From assembly GCA_001695595.3 (NCBI GenBank), contig MBPM02000056.1:124001-188000 (forward strand): DNA of 64,000 nucleotides. Direction: 5' to 3'. Positions 11,738 through 22,899 of this stretch are shown one piece after another. Numbering within the stretch: position 1 is the first letter of the stretch; every line of letters starts with the position of its first letter. Below the pieces are notes generated by a model that worked only from the letters and a program-made list of their open reading frames with translations, was not told the origin of the DNA and did no database searches. The stretch is from Plasmopara viticola. Its lineage: Eukaryota; Oomycota; Peronosporomycetes; Peronosporales; Peronosporaceae. The position numbers and the translations under genes were made by a program.

Positions 11738-11835
11738 GCCGCAATCCGGGATCGAACCAGGGACTTTCACATCTCTAGTATGACGCTCCTGTATTTGGCA
11801 TGACAGCTTTCAACTAGGCTACCGGTTCATCGATA
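11738..11835 (-). ncRNA. tRNA-derived SINE head in tandem unit 1
   Basis: The minus strand has box A (GGTAGCCTAGTTGAAAGC) and, about 50 bases on, a perfect box B (GGTTCGATCCC), the internal RNA polymerase III promoter of tRNAs and tRNA-derived SINEs. The flanking bases do not pair into a good acceptor stem, so a functional tRNA is unlikely. The same pieces recur, more decayed, at about 12,195-12,285. Confidence 0.55.
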
Positions 11836-12194
11836 ATGTCGTTCACCAAAGCGCACTATTTATTTGTGTCAAACGTTTGCTTGTTTAACGCAACTGTGGC
11901 TTTGATCCGAACAAGAACTTCGATCGGCTCACAGTCAGCTTACCAAGTTGCTCTTTATCGTGCTCAAACAGTCTCCACTACATATTCTTCATCTTAGAGC
12001 ACTCAAAAAGCTCAATACTACAATTGTCTACGCTATTTAGACGTGCATATGATCGACCATAAAATCAGCTGGGCGGATTAAATTGTTCGTAAATACTAAG
12101 TGCTCTTAGATATAAATGATAGAAGTAGACCCATGGGCGGCCACAATTTAAGAAACAAGAGCAACGAATTGAGCGCAAAGCTGACCAACATGTC

Positions 12195-12285
12195 ACGCGG
12201 TACCGCGTCCCGAGATCGAATGTGGGACCTTCAATTCTTCTGACATGACAAGTTTAAATGAGCTACCGAGGCATCGATGACACCG
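12195..12285 (-). ncRNA. tRNA-derived SINE head in tandem unit 2, decayed
   Basis: This is the equivalent of the unit-1 segment: box-A-like GGTAGCTCATTTAAAC and a damaged box B (CATTCGATCTC) on the minus strand. Promoter function is probably lost. Confidence 0.45.
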
Positions 12286-12599
12286 TTTTTTCAAGCGCAC
12301 TATGCATTTGCGACACACGCTTGCTTGCTTCAATACAATTACACGTATTTCAGCACATAATCCTTCCTTCTTTCAGTCAGCTTATCGAATCGCTACTATT
12401 TTGACCCAGTCAGCGTGCCACCAAGACTTTGCTCGAAGAGCTCAGACAGTCTTTACAAAAGCAATTCGTCTTTCAGCGCTCAATCGTCGAATACTTAAAC
12501 TGCATACGTGGAGCGTTATCTTACGACCCGCATTGATCTACGAGTGACTAATATATGTGAGCAGAACCTCTATCCCACATGTAGCGACTTTGAGGTTCA

Positions 12600-13120
12600 C
12601 TTCGGCATTTTCATTTGACACGTTCCGCGGCGCCTTCATCTCCATGTAGTCAACCTATGCTTAGCGATGCTTACACTTGCGGACCGACGCTTCTTTGTCC
12701 ATTAACCAGCTCTGGCTTGCAAGTTCCTCAGCTACATCGGACTCATAAACTTCATCCTATGTGATTAAACTTGCGCGGCAGTCTCTTGCGCAGTGGCCCA
12801 CCTTGCCACATTTAAAAGACGCTCTAGATACTCGCCTGCTGCTTCTTTGACTACCGCTTGTCGTTTTTTTGCTCACCAGTAGTGCGTTCACTGTCTAGCC
12901 TACCTCATCATAGATTAGTATCTTCACGAGGTCAAAAGCTTGTTACAGGTGTACTGAACGTTAGGACGAGGCTTTCGTAGCTCGCTATAAGCCTCCGCAG
13001 CATCACTACAGATGTACATTTTGCTTTCGCATTCTTCATTTCCATTACAAAGTCCTCCAGCTTCACCACGCGCTCAAAGATGGTCCGTTTCGTGGACTTG
13101 GATTACAAGAAGATACATTC
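12600..13120 (-). pseudogene. Decayed Ty1-copia gag
   Basis: On the minus strand, at about 12,960-13,010, the reading MLRRLIASYESLV matches the LLRSLPxSYExLV block typical of copia gag (UBN2-type). At about 12,780-12,815 a zinc knuckle remnant reads KCGKVGHCARDC with its first Cys lost. Stops and frameshifts are present. Position and strand make it the 5' part of the same dead element as 9,380-11,300, now separated from it by the tandem repeat. Confidence 0.65.
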
Positions 13121-13259
13121 CCCACTGCCCCGCCTGAATACTTCAACTTGGTGCAAGCCTCCCACTTACATCCTGCCAAGACATAATTGCCAACCTTACC
13201 AGCACTCACAATCAAGAGTCTCGAAACGAGCAAATAAGCAGTCAACGGGTACACAAGCT

Positions 13260-15400
13260 GAGATTGTCTGCAAATAAGTGTGATTGGGGGCCAAAAAGTT
13301 TTTTTACGAACCCCTTCATCATACAGACATAACTTGAATGGGTGTGGTCGTATTTTACTATAAATAGATAAAAAATATAATGAAACCTATCCACAAACCT
13401 TCTTTTACTACTTCTAAATGCCGTTTGCTATTCCATTACGAGTGATTGACTTTTTATTGTGCATACTGATCTGCTCATCCATGCCGCATCCTACTCGAGT
13501 AACGTATGGAATATCGGCTAAATGTATAGACAAGTCGAACAAGATCCACCTTAAATTTTTTATCCAACCTCTATGTAGTCAATGGTGTAAGCCGCTGTAT
13601 TGTAGTTATCGTTGCTATAAGTTGCATTCCTGGCTCCGCTCCTTTCTCTATAGCGCAATTTTGAGCGAAAATACTTTCTGCACGCTGGCTTTAATCTCAT
13701 CACACGAGAATACTATATGCCAGTAAGTACTGCGTCATCATCCTAATTAGCCATCAAGGTGATGCATCCACTTCTTAACACGCATTACCTCGTCAAAAAG
13801 AAAGACAAAGTGCGTGTGTAATAGCCTCGGCCAGCTTGCTGTGTGTGCAAAGAAGAATCGTTGTACAGTCGCCATATCAAGGGTATTATTACTTTTGCTG
13901 ACTACTTGGATGAGCCACTGATACCGTGCCTGCCTTTATATTCTTGCCGTAAAAAAACGGTTTTCTCAAGATGAAAAGTTGTTAGATGACGGATGTTGAG
14001 CCGCAAGAGCTGGAGCGTTTCAAAAGGTGAAGGTGACAGGTAAATGGAGAAAACACTGCAAGCCAGAGTCTTTCAATTTGATAGGCGCGTTTTATATGTT
14101 CTGAATCTCAGTATTAGTGACAATTGGCTGCCAAAGCACAACTTTTTGCATGATAATCACAGTGACCGCGATAAAATTGCTGTGTATTGCCTTCTCACTT
14201 CTCAGACAACACAGTACACGTTCGTCAGCACATCGTGTGGTCAATGAAAAATACTTGCAATAAACACTGGGTTTAAACTTTTCTTTTGCGTTAGGTGCAA
14301 CACAGAGGTGATATTTCGACAATCAACCACTCCAACATCAATTCTAGATTGGCTTTCAAGCTCAAACGCAAGATTTACGGCATATAAACAATGTCTTGTA
14401 GGTCATGAATTCAACTGCACTATCTCCTTCCCAAGCTTTGAAGCCAAGATATCGTTCTCCCGGAATACCATTGCCTTTAACAAGATCCAGCTTGTCAAGA
14501 CGCCGGGTTTGAGCCAATCTCATTAAAGCATTTTTTTTGTTACGAATCACTTTACTAATTGTCCTCGCTGTCACCATACTCCGGAGCAAGAGCAAACCTA
14601 CGGCAACATCTCTAACGACTACATTATAGACGAGATAACGTCCGTTATGTCTAACGCATCGTCCCTTCCTTACTCGTTACACTCTTTAGTGCAACATTAT
14701 GCTTTAAAGTCCGTGAATCAAAGTCGGTCAAGCTAGCGCTGGTATAGCCATTGCTTTTAGCAGCTAAGGTTTGAAGCCGCCGCACAACACCGGTATTAAG
14801 AAATAACCCTTATTCGCATCGACGCGTCTCAAAGACAGCAGTAAGTCGCTTTTAAAAGAAGCCGGAACGACGTCGACAGCGTCTTCAATCAGAAGTAAGA
14901 TGAAATGAATTTCTCGAAGTACAATGTTACAGATGACGGACGCCGATCGGAGGTAATACAACCGTAATGTAGGTCGCGATACTACAAAAGTTTTTCAGCA
15001 ATGAAATATTTTTCAGCTTGTATTGAGATATATATTTCCACACATTATTCGGTACGATTATCGGATGGATGGTTAAAGTAGTATCGACAAAAACAGCTTA
15101 AAGCGGTCATATCGAAATCTTAAAAGTAGTGTTGGACGAGTGTGCGCAGTAAAAGATAAAACATGAAAGAAATTGCTTGAGTCTTTTGTCCGTTAAACCG
15201 TGCTACATCTACGCCCAATGTCTTAGATTCTCTAGAAGCGCTGTGATGACGTCATTCTAGCGATACCAAAGAGCGATGTCACAGCCTTGCCAGCACTTGC
15301 CGAAACTGCGCATGAATCCTTAAATCATCATGCGGCATTGTTTAAGCTCTAATGATTGCCGCTTAAGCTATATTTGCCTGCCATAGATGCTTTAGTCGTT
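13260..15400. other. No recognised gene
   Basis: Only short frames are present. A 102-codon ATG frame at 13,418-13,726 has a hydrophobic N-terminus and seven later cysteines (see findings) but cannot be supported as a gene. No repeats or mobile-element motifs were recognised. Confidence 0.35.
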
Positions 15401-15404
15401 CGGA

Positions 15405-16240
15405 GTCTGGACCCTCGTTGGTATGTTTGCCAACTGGTCCTCTGGTGACATGTCCCGGATCACGTACTTCCGGTCGAAGTGGTGACAAATACCAACATGC
15501 TGGGTACTCGTGGCAAGTTTAATGATATAGTAATCACTTGCCCAATCGACGTGGCTTCTGCTTCCTTATCATATGATAACTCTAAGAATCGCACGAATTC
15601 TCAGCACCTCGTGTGCACAGCCACGTACTCTGCCTTCGTCAAAGTCAGCGCCACTGTCTGTTAACAATTTACCTTGGAAATTACTAGTACGCCTCCGATC
15701 ATCACCATTGCTATTGATACCGAGCATCAGTCATGAGTATTACTGTCTGGGTCTTCACTCGCGTATAATGCAGCTGATGCGGTCTTTGTAGGTGCTTTTC
15801 ATCCCTTCTTAGTTTTGTTACCTCGGATTTTCACGGAATGCGACTGCTGTGTGACCAGATGCGCGATACCAAGACGCTCATATGTTCTAAATATACAGAA
15901 ATGTTGTTAGACACCTGTACGTCATGTACGTCAGTGACCGCATTTCTGCTCCTTCGCCGTTCGTCGCTGGCAATTGTATCATTAAAAGCTCAAACCTCAT
16001 CCTACATCTCGTGTGGGTATTGCTTTTTGGCTCCATTTATACGTTGTTGGTAGGTGGCTCTGCCCGGATATATAAGTGCGATGCTACAATCATGGTCGAT
16101 CCTGATTTCAAAAATGTACGTGGCTTCACCAAACTTTGTAAGCCTAAGAGAGGATTGGCTATGTTCACACAATTCTAACTTGTGTTGCTCATTTTGGAAG
16201 CGATGGTCGTGTTGTAGACGTGACGAAACGTGCCCCCTTT
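15405..16240 (-). pseudogene. Decayed Ty1-copia reverse transcriptase/RNase H fragment
   Basis: Read on the minus strand from right to left. At about 16,080-16,160, FGEATYIFEIRIDHDCS matches the copia LGEAxYILGIxIxRD block that follows the RT active site. At about 15,625-15,655, QTVALTLTKAEYVAV matches QTVALSSTEAEYMAL of RNase H. At about 15,420-15,480, HFDRKYVIRD followed by DQLANIPT matches the C-terminal RYHFIRE...EQLADILTK block. The order is correct for one dead element. The 5' part is not seen to the right. Confidence 0.75.
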
Positions 16241-16399
16241 GTGTTTACTCATCCATGCTTGACGCCATCGGGAGGAAAAGAGTGACCATTATCAACAGCT
16301 TCAACAACTTGTTTGCGAGGCATTTTAGTTGTTGTGTACACTCCGAATCTTCTCATTATGTTATTAGTTCTCGCCCTCCCCTTCAAAACAGGGCATAAA

Positions 16400-17755
16400 T
16401 ATGTTGTTCATCAAAAGATTTAAATCTCCCTGCACGCCTTTTCTGTGCAAAAAGCTGTATTAACTCATTCCTTTTTACACTAATCCTTGCACGTACAAAC
16501 ATATCGACAACGCGAACCCTCGCAAAGGTTTCGTGATGGACAAAAACATACATGTTGGACAAGGTTTTCGTACTGCTCAGACAATTTGCTCGTTTCTATG
16601 ACCTGGGGAATCTACTTGAAATGTTAACCCTTTGCTGCTAAGCAGAATGAAGCGCATAATGACGCTTAAGCTCGACGAGCAAGGTTAATGCTCGGAAAAA
16701 GGCAGCACTGGCTCAGGTGACAGGGGCCAGAGCTGGTGAGATTAAAATTATCACGTCTCTTAGGAAGAAGAAAAAGTAGAAACGCATCTTTCAAATGAAA
16801 GAGGTAGAGATGACCAAAAAGGTGACCTTGATCACGGATGACTGGATGCGCGTTAGGCTCATCTTTGGAGATAAAAGCCCCCACCGTACCCCCAATCACC
16901 TTACTATTTTGAGTTTTGATGACAAGTAAAAGATTTGTCAAAAGCATTTTTTCATCCAGCAAGCTTTGAGCTCGCTCTGCCTGCGCTCACCCTATATTGC
17001 CTGCAAGCAAGGAAGGCGCGAGCTTCATGAATGCACACGCAAGGTATAAATTTGACGGCCATCGTCATTTGGTTACGGCCCCTCGAACAAGTCGCGGTGA
17101 ATGTGTCCATGGATGGTTTAAGGGTAAGCCATTTTCGTACTCAGCCTTTGTGGAACACAGGAAGCAACGACGGAAGAGGCAATTTACATCGCCTTTTGAG
17201 AGGAGTTCATCTACAGACAGGCTTGCGCCTTCGATTTAGTCATGAATTAGCAGCTCCTCATCCTATAGGATGATGCACGTGGACTCACTGACAAAAAGTA
17301 AGTCTTTTTAGTCACTTAGCGAAGAAAATTTTGCTGCTTTAGCTGCTGCAAACTCGAGGGCATGCTGTATGTCTGTTTGATAGAGAACGATCAAGAAAAA
17401 CCTTCGTCTTGCCTATATGCTTTGAAGGGTGGCTGTCGGAAATCGCCCAATAAAGTGTAGGCGCAGGGCGCCCTAAAGGAAAGGAAATTAGTCTTATTGA
17501 TTTGTGTGTATTTAGTACACACTATACAACTCAGTCGTGAGGGCTTGACGATTCCAAAGGAAGAAGCAGTAGCGGCGGATCGCTGGTTGTACGCGCAAGT
17601 GTACGAGGGTATTTCGGGTGTTGGTAGTCTTTAGTTCGCCACAAGACTTTGAATGCCAGCATAAAAGTGCCGTCAACCAAAATAGGCTAACTGAATGAGC
17701 GGTTCAGTCAGTTTCTGTATGACTCGATCGTGGAATGTTCTTTAAAGTAAAGTAG
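16400..17755. other. No recognised gene
   Basis: This stretch has short frames only, on both strands. Nothing matched a family I can name. Confidence 0.35.
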
Positions 17756-17759
17756 ACAT

Positions 17760-18200
17760 TGTTGTTGGAGTTGAAATATTCGACAGCACATAAAATTTAT
17801 AGTCATCAACATGAAGAAGTACGACTTGATTTTTTAGGGGCCGTAGGTATCAAAGCACAAGCCCGGATATAATCAGCTGTGCAATTGTCTGCCTCCCAAA
17901 TCTGCGAAGTTGGTTATGCGTGCGTCTCCTTTGACAGGAAGCTTGGGCAAGTATAGGACCGAGATCGATATCGGCGATATAGGTGGTACCCGAAAGCAGA
18001 TGTGGCAACATCTTTTGAGCCTTCCTTAGCAGGTAGCCAAGTTCCATAGTAGCACTGGCTCCCAAAAACGCCAAAACAGTTCTTAGTTTGGGTAACATCG
18101 AAAAGGTGACCTTCAACTGCAGGTAACAAAGTTCCGCAAGCAGATAGCATGGCTTCGCCAGATGCAGTGGGTAACACAGGATAACACGTGATAGTCAAGA
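17760..18200 (+). pseudogene. Decayed Ty3-gypsy protease region
   Basis: At about 17,808-17,880 the plus strand translates as KYDLIF followed by SKHKP, and at DNA level it aligns with the clearer copy at about 55,480-55,560 (KYDLIVGMPQLEKHEP). That is the conserved YDxILGMPWLxxH(x)PxIDW block after the gypsy protease. The linker after it (GGTAACAAAGTTCCGCAAGC) is also shared with 55,860-55,985. It contains stops. Confidence 0.5.
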
Positions 18201-20120
18201 TTAAGTGATACATAAGTCCAAAAGAAGAGAATGGAGATGCGGACTGGTTTCCGAGTATCGTAAGCGATTTCGTGTTTTGCATAAAAGCTTTAACGAAAGA
18301 ACGAATCGACAGCTAAGCTGGTTGCTGTGTCACAGCAACTCAGCTGCATCTAGAGGCACTGCTAGAGGTTTCAGAACTCTTTGGATTAAAAGCTAAAATG
18401 ATTAAGCTCTAGGTTGGAGCGAGAGCTGAGAAGTGCAAACTCCCGATAAGCGTATCAGTTTTCTCCCGATTTCATAGAATCTGTCTTAGGCAAGCCTTAT
18501 CGACAGCGTACGATATGTCTTAGCTATGATTGAATTGGTAACGTTTCAGTCAACCACGGCATTTTAAAAAGGCAGTTCAAAAATACATATAACACGTTTT
18601 TTTTAGCGAGCCGGTATCGACAACCCTCTAGGTATCGCCCCCCCCCCTAGGTATCAGCCACAACTTCGCTTGATTAAGCGCCACACCCATCGTTAAATCA
18701 CACCTGTCGCGGAAGTAAATTCACATACCATACATTACACCTAAATCCTCCCTACACATCTGTCAACATGCCATTGGCCTCACTCCCCGCGCAGACTTAC
18801 AAAAACTCTTGATGAACCACTGAAATCAACGAAAAAGCTCTCACTAAGGGAAGGTTATTCGACAAAAAATTAAAGGACCAAGAATGACAAGCACTAAAGC
18901 ACTCGTGTGTCGACACCAGCTCCCTATGACAAAAGACAATTGCTTAATAGATAGGCTAGGTTGTGGCAGAAAAACAATGACTCTTTTTCCTCTCGTCGTG
19001 CATCGCCACCTGCAGTGTGCATTACCCATGGCTACATGCTCAACACATGAGGAAAATTGGATGGATGAACTCACGGCCACACAGGTTGCAAGCCCTATGA
19101 AGTATTTTCGCATCGTCAGTGAATAAGTGCATGACGCTGCCTAAGGAGGAGCTGCAGCATACAAGATTGGCGAAGAGCAGGTTTCATCAAAGGATACGAT
19201 GTAAAGGCTGACGTCAAGACGTTAAAGACCGAGCATTTTTAATCTGAAGAAGGTGGGCGATAGTGATTTCACGCCAGGTGAATTATTTTTACTGTTCAGA
19301 AGTAACAATCTATAACGTGCTATCATTCGTGCTTTCAATAGTGTTATCAAAAAAATGGTGGTTTTACGACTTATTCTCGAGAATTTGTGGCTTCTAACTG
19401 GGGGGGGGGCCCTTTTTATTTTCGATTGAATTTGACCGGTATTGTACAACTAGATGACGTCATCCCCCACTTGCGATCGCCGCCAGCGTCTTTTAAAAGC
19501 ACAGTTATGCTTCTAAGCGAGGACGCGCTTAATCTGCGCCAATAAGTTGGCGACAGATACTTTCTTCTCGCAACTGCTCGACCCGCTGCTTGTTGCAAAC
19601 CCAATTATTGGTCTTATGGTTCCTTTGCTATCCACAGCGTCGGTCGGGTTGCTGTGAACCTTGACAAGAAATGGCGCCAGGAAATCAAGGATCACGCCGT
19701 CTGCCCTGGTCTGGGCGACCACGGCGGGCTTGTAGGCTCGCTGCTTATACAGTCAGCGAAGAGAAGTACATGAAGTATTCACTAAACCGATCGTAGAGGC
19801 CCCGATCACCTTGGTCGCCCTCGAGCACCAACGCGATCAGTTCCAGTACCGCAAAACCCTGCGCTGTCAGAGAACAAAGCCCCAGGTTGACAAATTCTAA
19901 GCCTTAAATATGAATTAGCAGTATTTTGAAAAATGAAGTTTCCCGGGTCGAGGAATGGATCCTTGAAGTCGTCACGTCCTTGTAGTCATTCTCGTATTCG
20001 AACACGAATGACATCGACGTAGCACAATCTTTCACTAGCAAGTTGTGACGCCTGTTGGTGTTAACGATGCCTTGATGCGTCTTTGTAAACGAACTGAGCT
20101 ATTGGGGACAGACGTAAGTC
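18201..20120. other. No recognised gene; two ten-base homopolymers
   Basis: It holds a C10 run (18,638-18,647) flanked by repeated CTAGGTATC and a G10 run (19,400-19,409). The block 19,460-20,000 is richer in GC than its surroundings and may be an old mobile-element fragment, but no motif was identified. Confidence 0.35.
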
Positions 20121-20210
20121 AATATGGACAAAAGTGGATGCACATTGATAGATATGGACAAAAGTAGATGCACCTTGTCGAATATGGACAAAAGTAGGTG
20201 CACCTTGTTA
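20121..20210. repeat. Three tandem copies of a 30-bp unit
   Basis: Units start at 20,121, 20,151 and 20,181. Each contains ATATGGACAAAAGT followed by a GATGCACCTTG-like end, with a few substitutions. The tight spacing without unique spacers marks it as a minisatellite. Confidence 0.9.
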
Positions 20211-20224
20211 TACTTCACCCATAT

Positions 20225-20640
20225 GAACACAACCTTCTCGATGCGGGCGATCTTGACTTAAGGTGATTGAGTCTCTCCCACATGAATAGGGGCGTCAACA
20301 GAGCCTTGCGTCACTGATTTTCCATGACGCGTGCAAGGTCGGGGCACAGGTTGCACATGATCTTGGAATTGTAGTAATGGCGATATGGAAGCGCCTACAC
20401 CATCAAGTTTTGCACGGCCGGATTCATCCGACAGGGTGCGCGGCAAGTGCCCGATGCTCCTCGGCCGCCACAAAATCTGACAAGAAGGGGTTGTAGAAAA
20501 AGGCATTCCTTCAGTTCTTACCAGATGCATGTGTCGTCATGTTAGCTACCAATCACGCCACCTTACGCGGTCAGTACCTGCATCCGGTCAAATCGATCTT
20601 TCGCCCAGCTTGCGGGATTGATGCGCGACGTGATCGGGTA
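20225..20640 (-). pseudogene. Possible decayed retrotransposon gag
   Basis: The minus strand, reading across frames, gives SWAKDRFDRMQ, then ELKECLF, LLQFQDHVQP, CPDLARVMEN and FMWERLN. The order resembles the gypsy capsid pattern W-x-ELKxxF ... FQxxxxxxPDL ... FMxGL. No single frame carries it all. The identification is tentative. Confidence 0.3.
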
Positions 20641-22899
20641 CATAAGTCGTCCATGCCTATTGCTTATGAATGAAGATGACAGAGATGGCTGTGGGTTAAC
20701 CGATAAAGCTTTTAGAAATAGTCTGGAATATGTTCCACCACTTCAAACTGTCTGCACTAGTAGTTTTTCACACGAAGATCCGAAACATTTGAATGAGAGT
20801 AATACATAGACGTGGTGTCCAAAGCATTAAAGACTCTTAACGATACAGAAGTGAAATATAAAACTGACTACGAAGAACTGTGTCACCATGCAATGGCTAC
20901 TGCCACGAGAGCAATGTCAAAACATTGATGTCTTCTTCTTCGCAAAGGCAAAGAATGGCATGGTGCGGGTGGATCCATTATCGACTTTCTCTGTTCGAAC
21001 ACGAGCAGAGAGAAATGACTGGAATTTGCTGATAATAAGTTGAATAAAATTACGTTACCCATTCCGAGGAAGTACGTGTAGTGTCTGAATGTATGTGCTA
21101 TGGCCATCTGACTTCGGTATATCAAACCGAATAAGGAAGTCAGATATACCCCTCACGGTGCTAAGAGTATGCAGTGACAGTGGTACAAAGGCCTCGGCGA
21201 CGGTTGATCGCTAGATTTTTTACCGTCAAGGGCGTTTGCCCAGATCCATTTTGGCGCCGGTTTGAGGGAAATGATGCAATGCTGGAGGTCCATTTATGCG
21301 AAAGTTCTAGGTGGTGAGGTCCCTAAACGCTATGGTGATATTGACAAATACGACTTCAGCTGCTCGAGCAGACTTTACAAAAGTGAATTGTCCTATGCCA
21401 CGTGTTTTTATAAATTCTTGAAAAGTGTCTAGGTCAAGTCAATTATTCGCACAAGTATAGTGCTAATTATGTGGGTCTTTCGAAGCCATTGTCTATGAGA
21501 GACATTAAGTGGCCAGCACGAGGATGCTTTATATAGCATCTGAGAACACATTCGGCAGGTTCCAGTCCTTCCTTTGTCAGACAGGACTAAGCTATTCAAC
21601 GCTGCTAAAATACACTTGATTATTGGTTTGTGCAAATCAGCACGGCTAAAATCTTGAATGACGACAGCGGAAATTGATGTAAGGCCATTGATGCGATTTT
21701 TTATCGCTGGCAAAGACCAAAGTCGTGTGGACAACCTCTCGGTAGCAATTGCAGCTGCATCATTTTGAGTGAGCAGACAGTCTGCTCCAGATTTAGCAGA
21801 TCCAGCTCGAGTCACGTTTAGAATGCAAAAATGGCCCATAGTACAGGCGTAGGCTGTACGCCTTCGCTTCAAACACAGCTTAAGCGTCAGGCAAGCCTAT
21901 GTAATAGGCACGGCTGAAGACGTAGAGGCCAATTTTGGTGCACACCAGCGTAGTCGGTTACAAGTCTCTTTAGATGGCTTAGGTTTCGTCATAACATTGA
22001 CCATATCTGCTTTCGTATATAAAGTTGAAGATTCATTGATAATGCTCACCCCTTTCCTATTGGATGTAATCAAAGTCGCAGTAGGGGACGTTGTAACGGG
22101 AATTGATGATAAAAGCCCATCTTTCTCTAGAAAGAAGTCTGACAGCTCCTGCTGCACGACCAGCCACTTATCGGTGGTTTGCATACTATCTCATTTCCTG
22201 CCTTAATTGCCAAGTTTGAATTATAAAGCATATATTAAGTTGTAGGTAGAATCAAAATATAATATTGTATTTTATATATTAGTATTTGAACTGCTTTCGA
22301 TTGCAGATTCTGTTTGCCTTCTTTATGCAAGGTGCGGCGTGACATAAGTAATACAGAGTATGACGTCATTTCTTACCACTATTTCCCGTAATCACTTCTG
22401 TAACATCCGAAGCAGTGCGTCCTTTCGACAAAGCGAAAATATCTCGGCACGTCGGCTGGTCGACTATCTGATGATCCTGCACTTTGACCAGACTTCTATT
22501 CATGTACCGTATTGTAATACGTATAAATATTACTTTGCATTCATCATTCTGAAGTATAGGAATTGGTATTTTTGAATATGTTTTGATATGTTTACCGATA
22601 ATGGATTGCTAGTCTCACTAATAAACGACATCAATGCAGTAGTGCACCTTACCTTGTGGTAGTGCAAGATAGCATTGTGCAATGTAGCTTCTCATATCTA
22701 TCACGGGAGGCTTCTAATTTATGTAATCCAGGATCATGATATACAGTTCAAAGCAGTAGTATATTATCGTGGTTTCTAACGCATGCAATAGCTTACAACC
22801 GATTTGACCGATTAAAAATGTGGATTGAGCAAACGTTAGACGTCGTCAACCGCGGGGAGGTCTTGTTCCAAAGAAACGTTGTGTTTGAAGGGCGTCCAT
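20641..22899. other. No recognised gene; unclassified dispersed relic
   Basis: About 20,860-20,940 resembles 56,785-56,840 (CTGTGTCACCA...ACATTGATGTCT) and about 21,425-21,460 resembles 57,225-57,265 in the same order. An old dispersed element is therefore present at both places. Its class is unknown. Confidence 0.35.

Larger units (their letters stand above)
11560..12530. repeat. Imperfect tandem repeat, two ~485-bp units with tRNA-derived promoter boxes
   Basis: Unit 1 (about 11,560-12,035) and unit 2 (about 12,040-12,530) align along their whole length: GACGTGCACATG/GACGTGCATATG at the start, then a GTAGAC block, an ACAAGAGCAA block, the tRNA-like segment, GCGCACTAT, GCTTGCTT, CAGTCAGCTTA, and CTCAAACAGTCT/CTCAGACAGTCT. 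They lie between the gag and pol remnants of the decayed copia element, so they arose within it or inserted and then duplicated. They are diverged, so the duplication is old. Confidence 0.7.

Noticed and set aside
11738..11835. Functional tRNA gene
   Set aside because: A and B boxes are good, but acceptor and anticodon stems do not pair; it fits a SINE head better.
18638..18647. C10 run, and the G10 run at 19,400-19,409
   Set aside because: Long homopolymers are common slippage or assembly artefacts; nothing around them suggests function.
20121..20210. CRISPR array
   Set aside because: Three abutting 30-bp units without unique spacers in a eukaryotic setting; a minisatellite.
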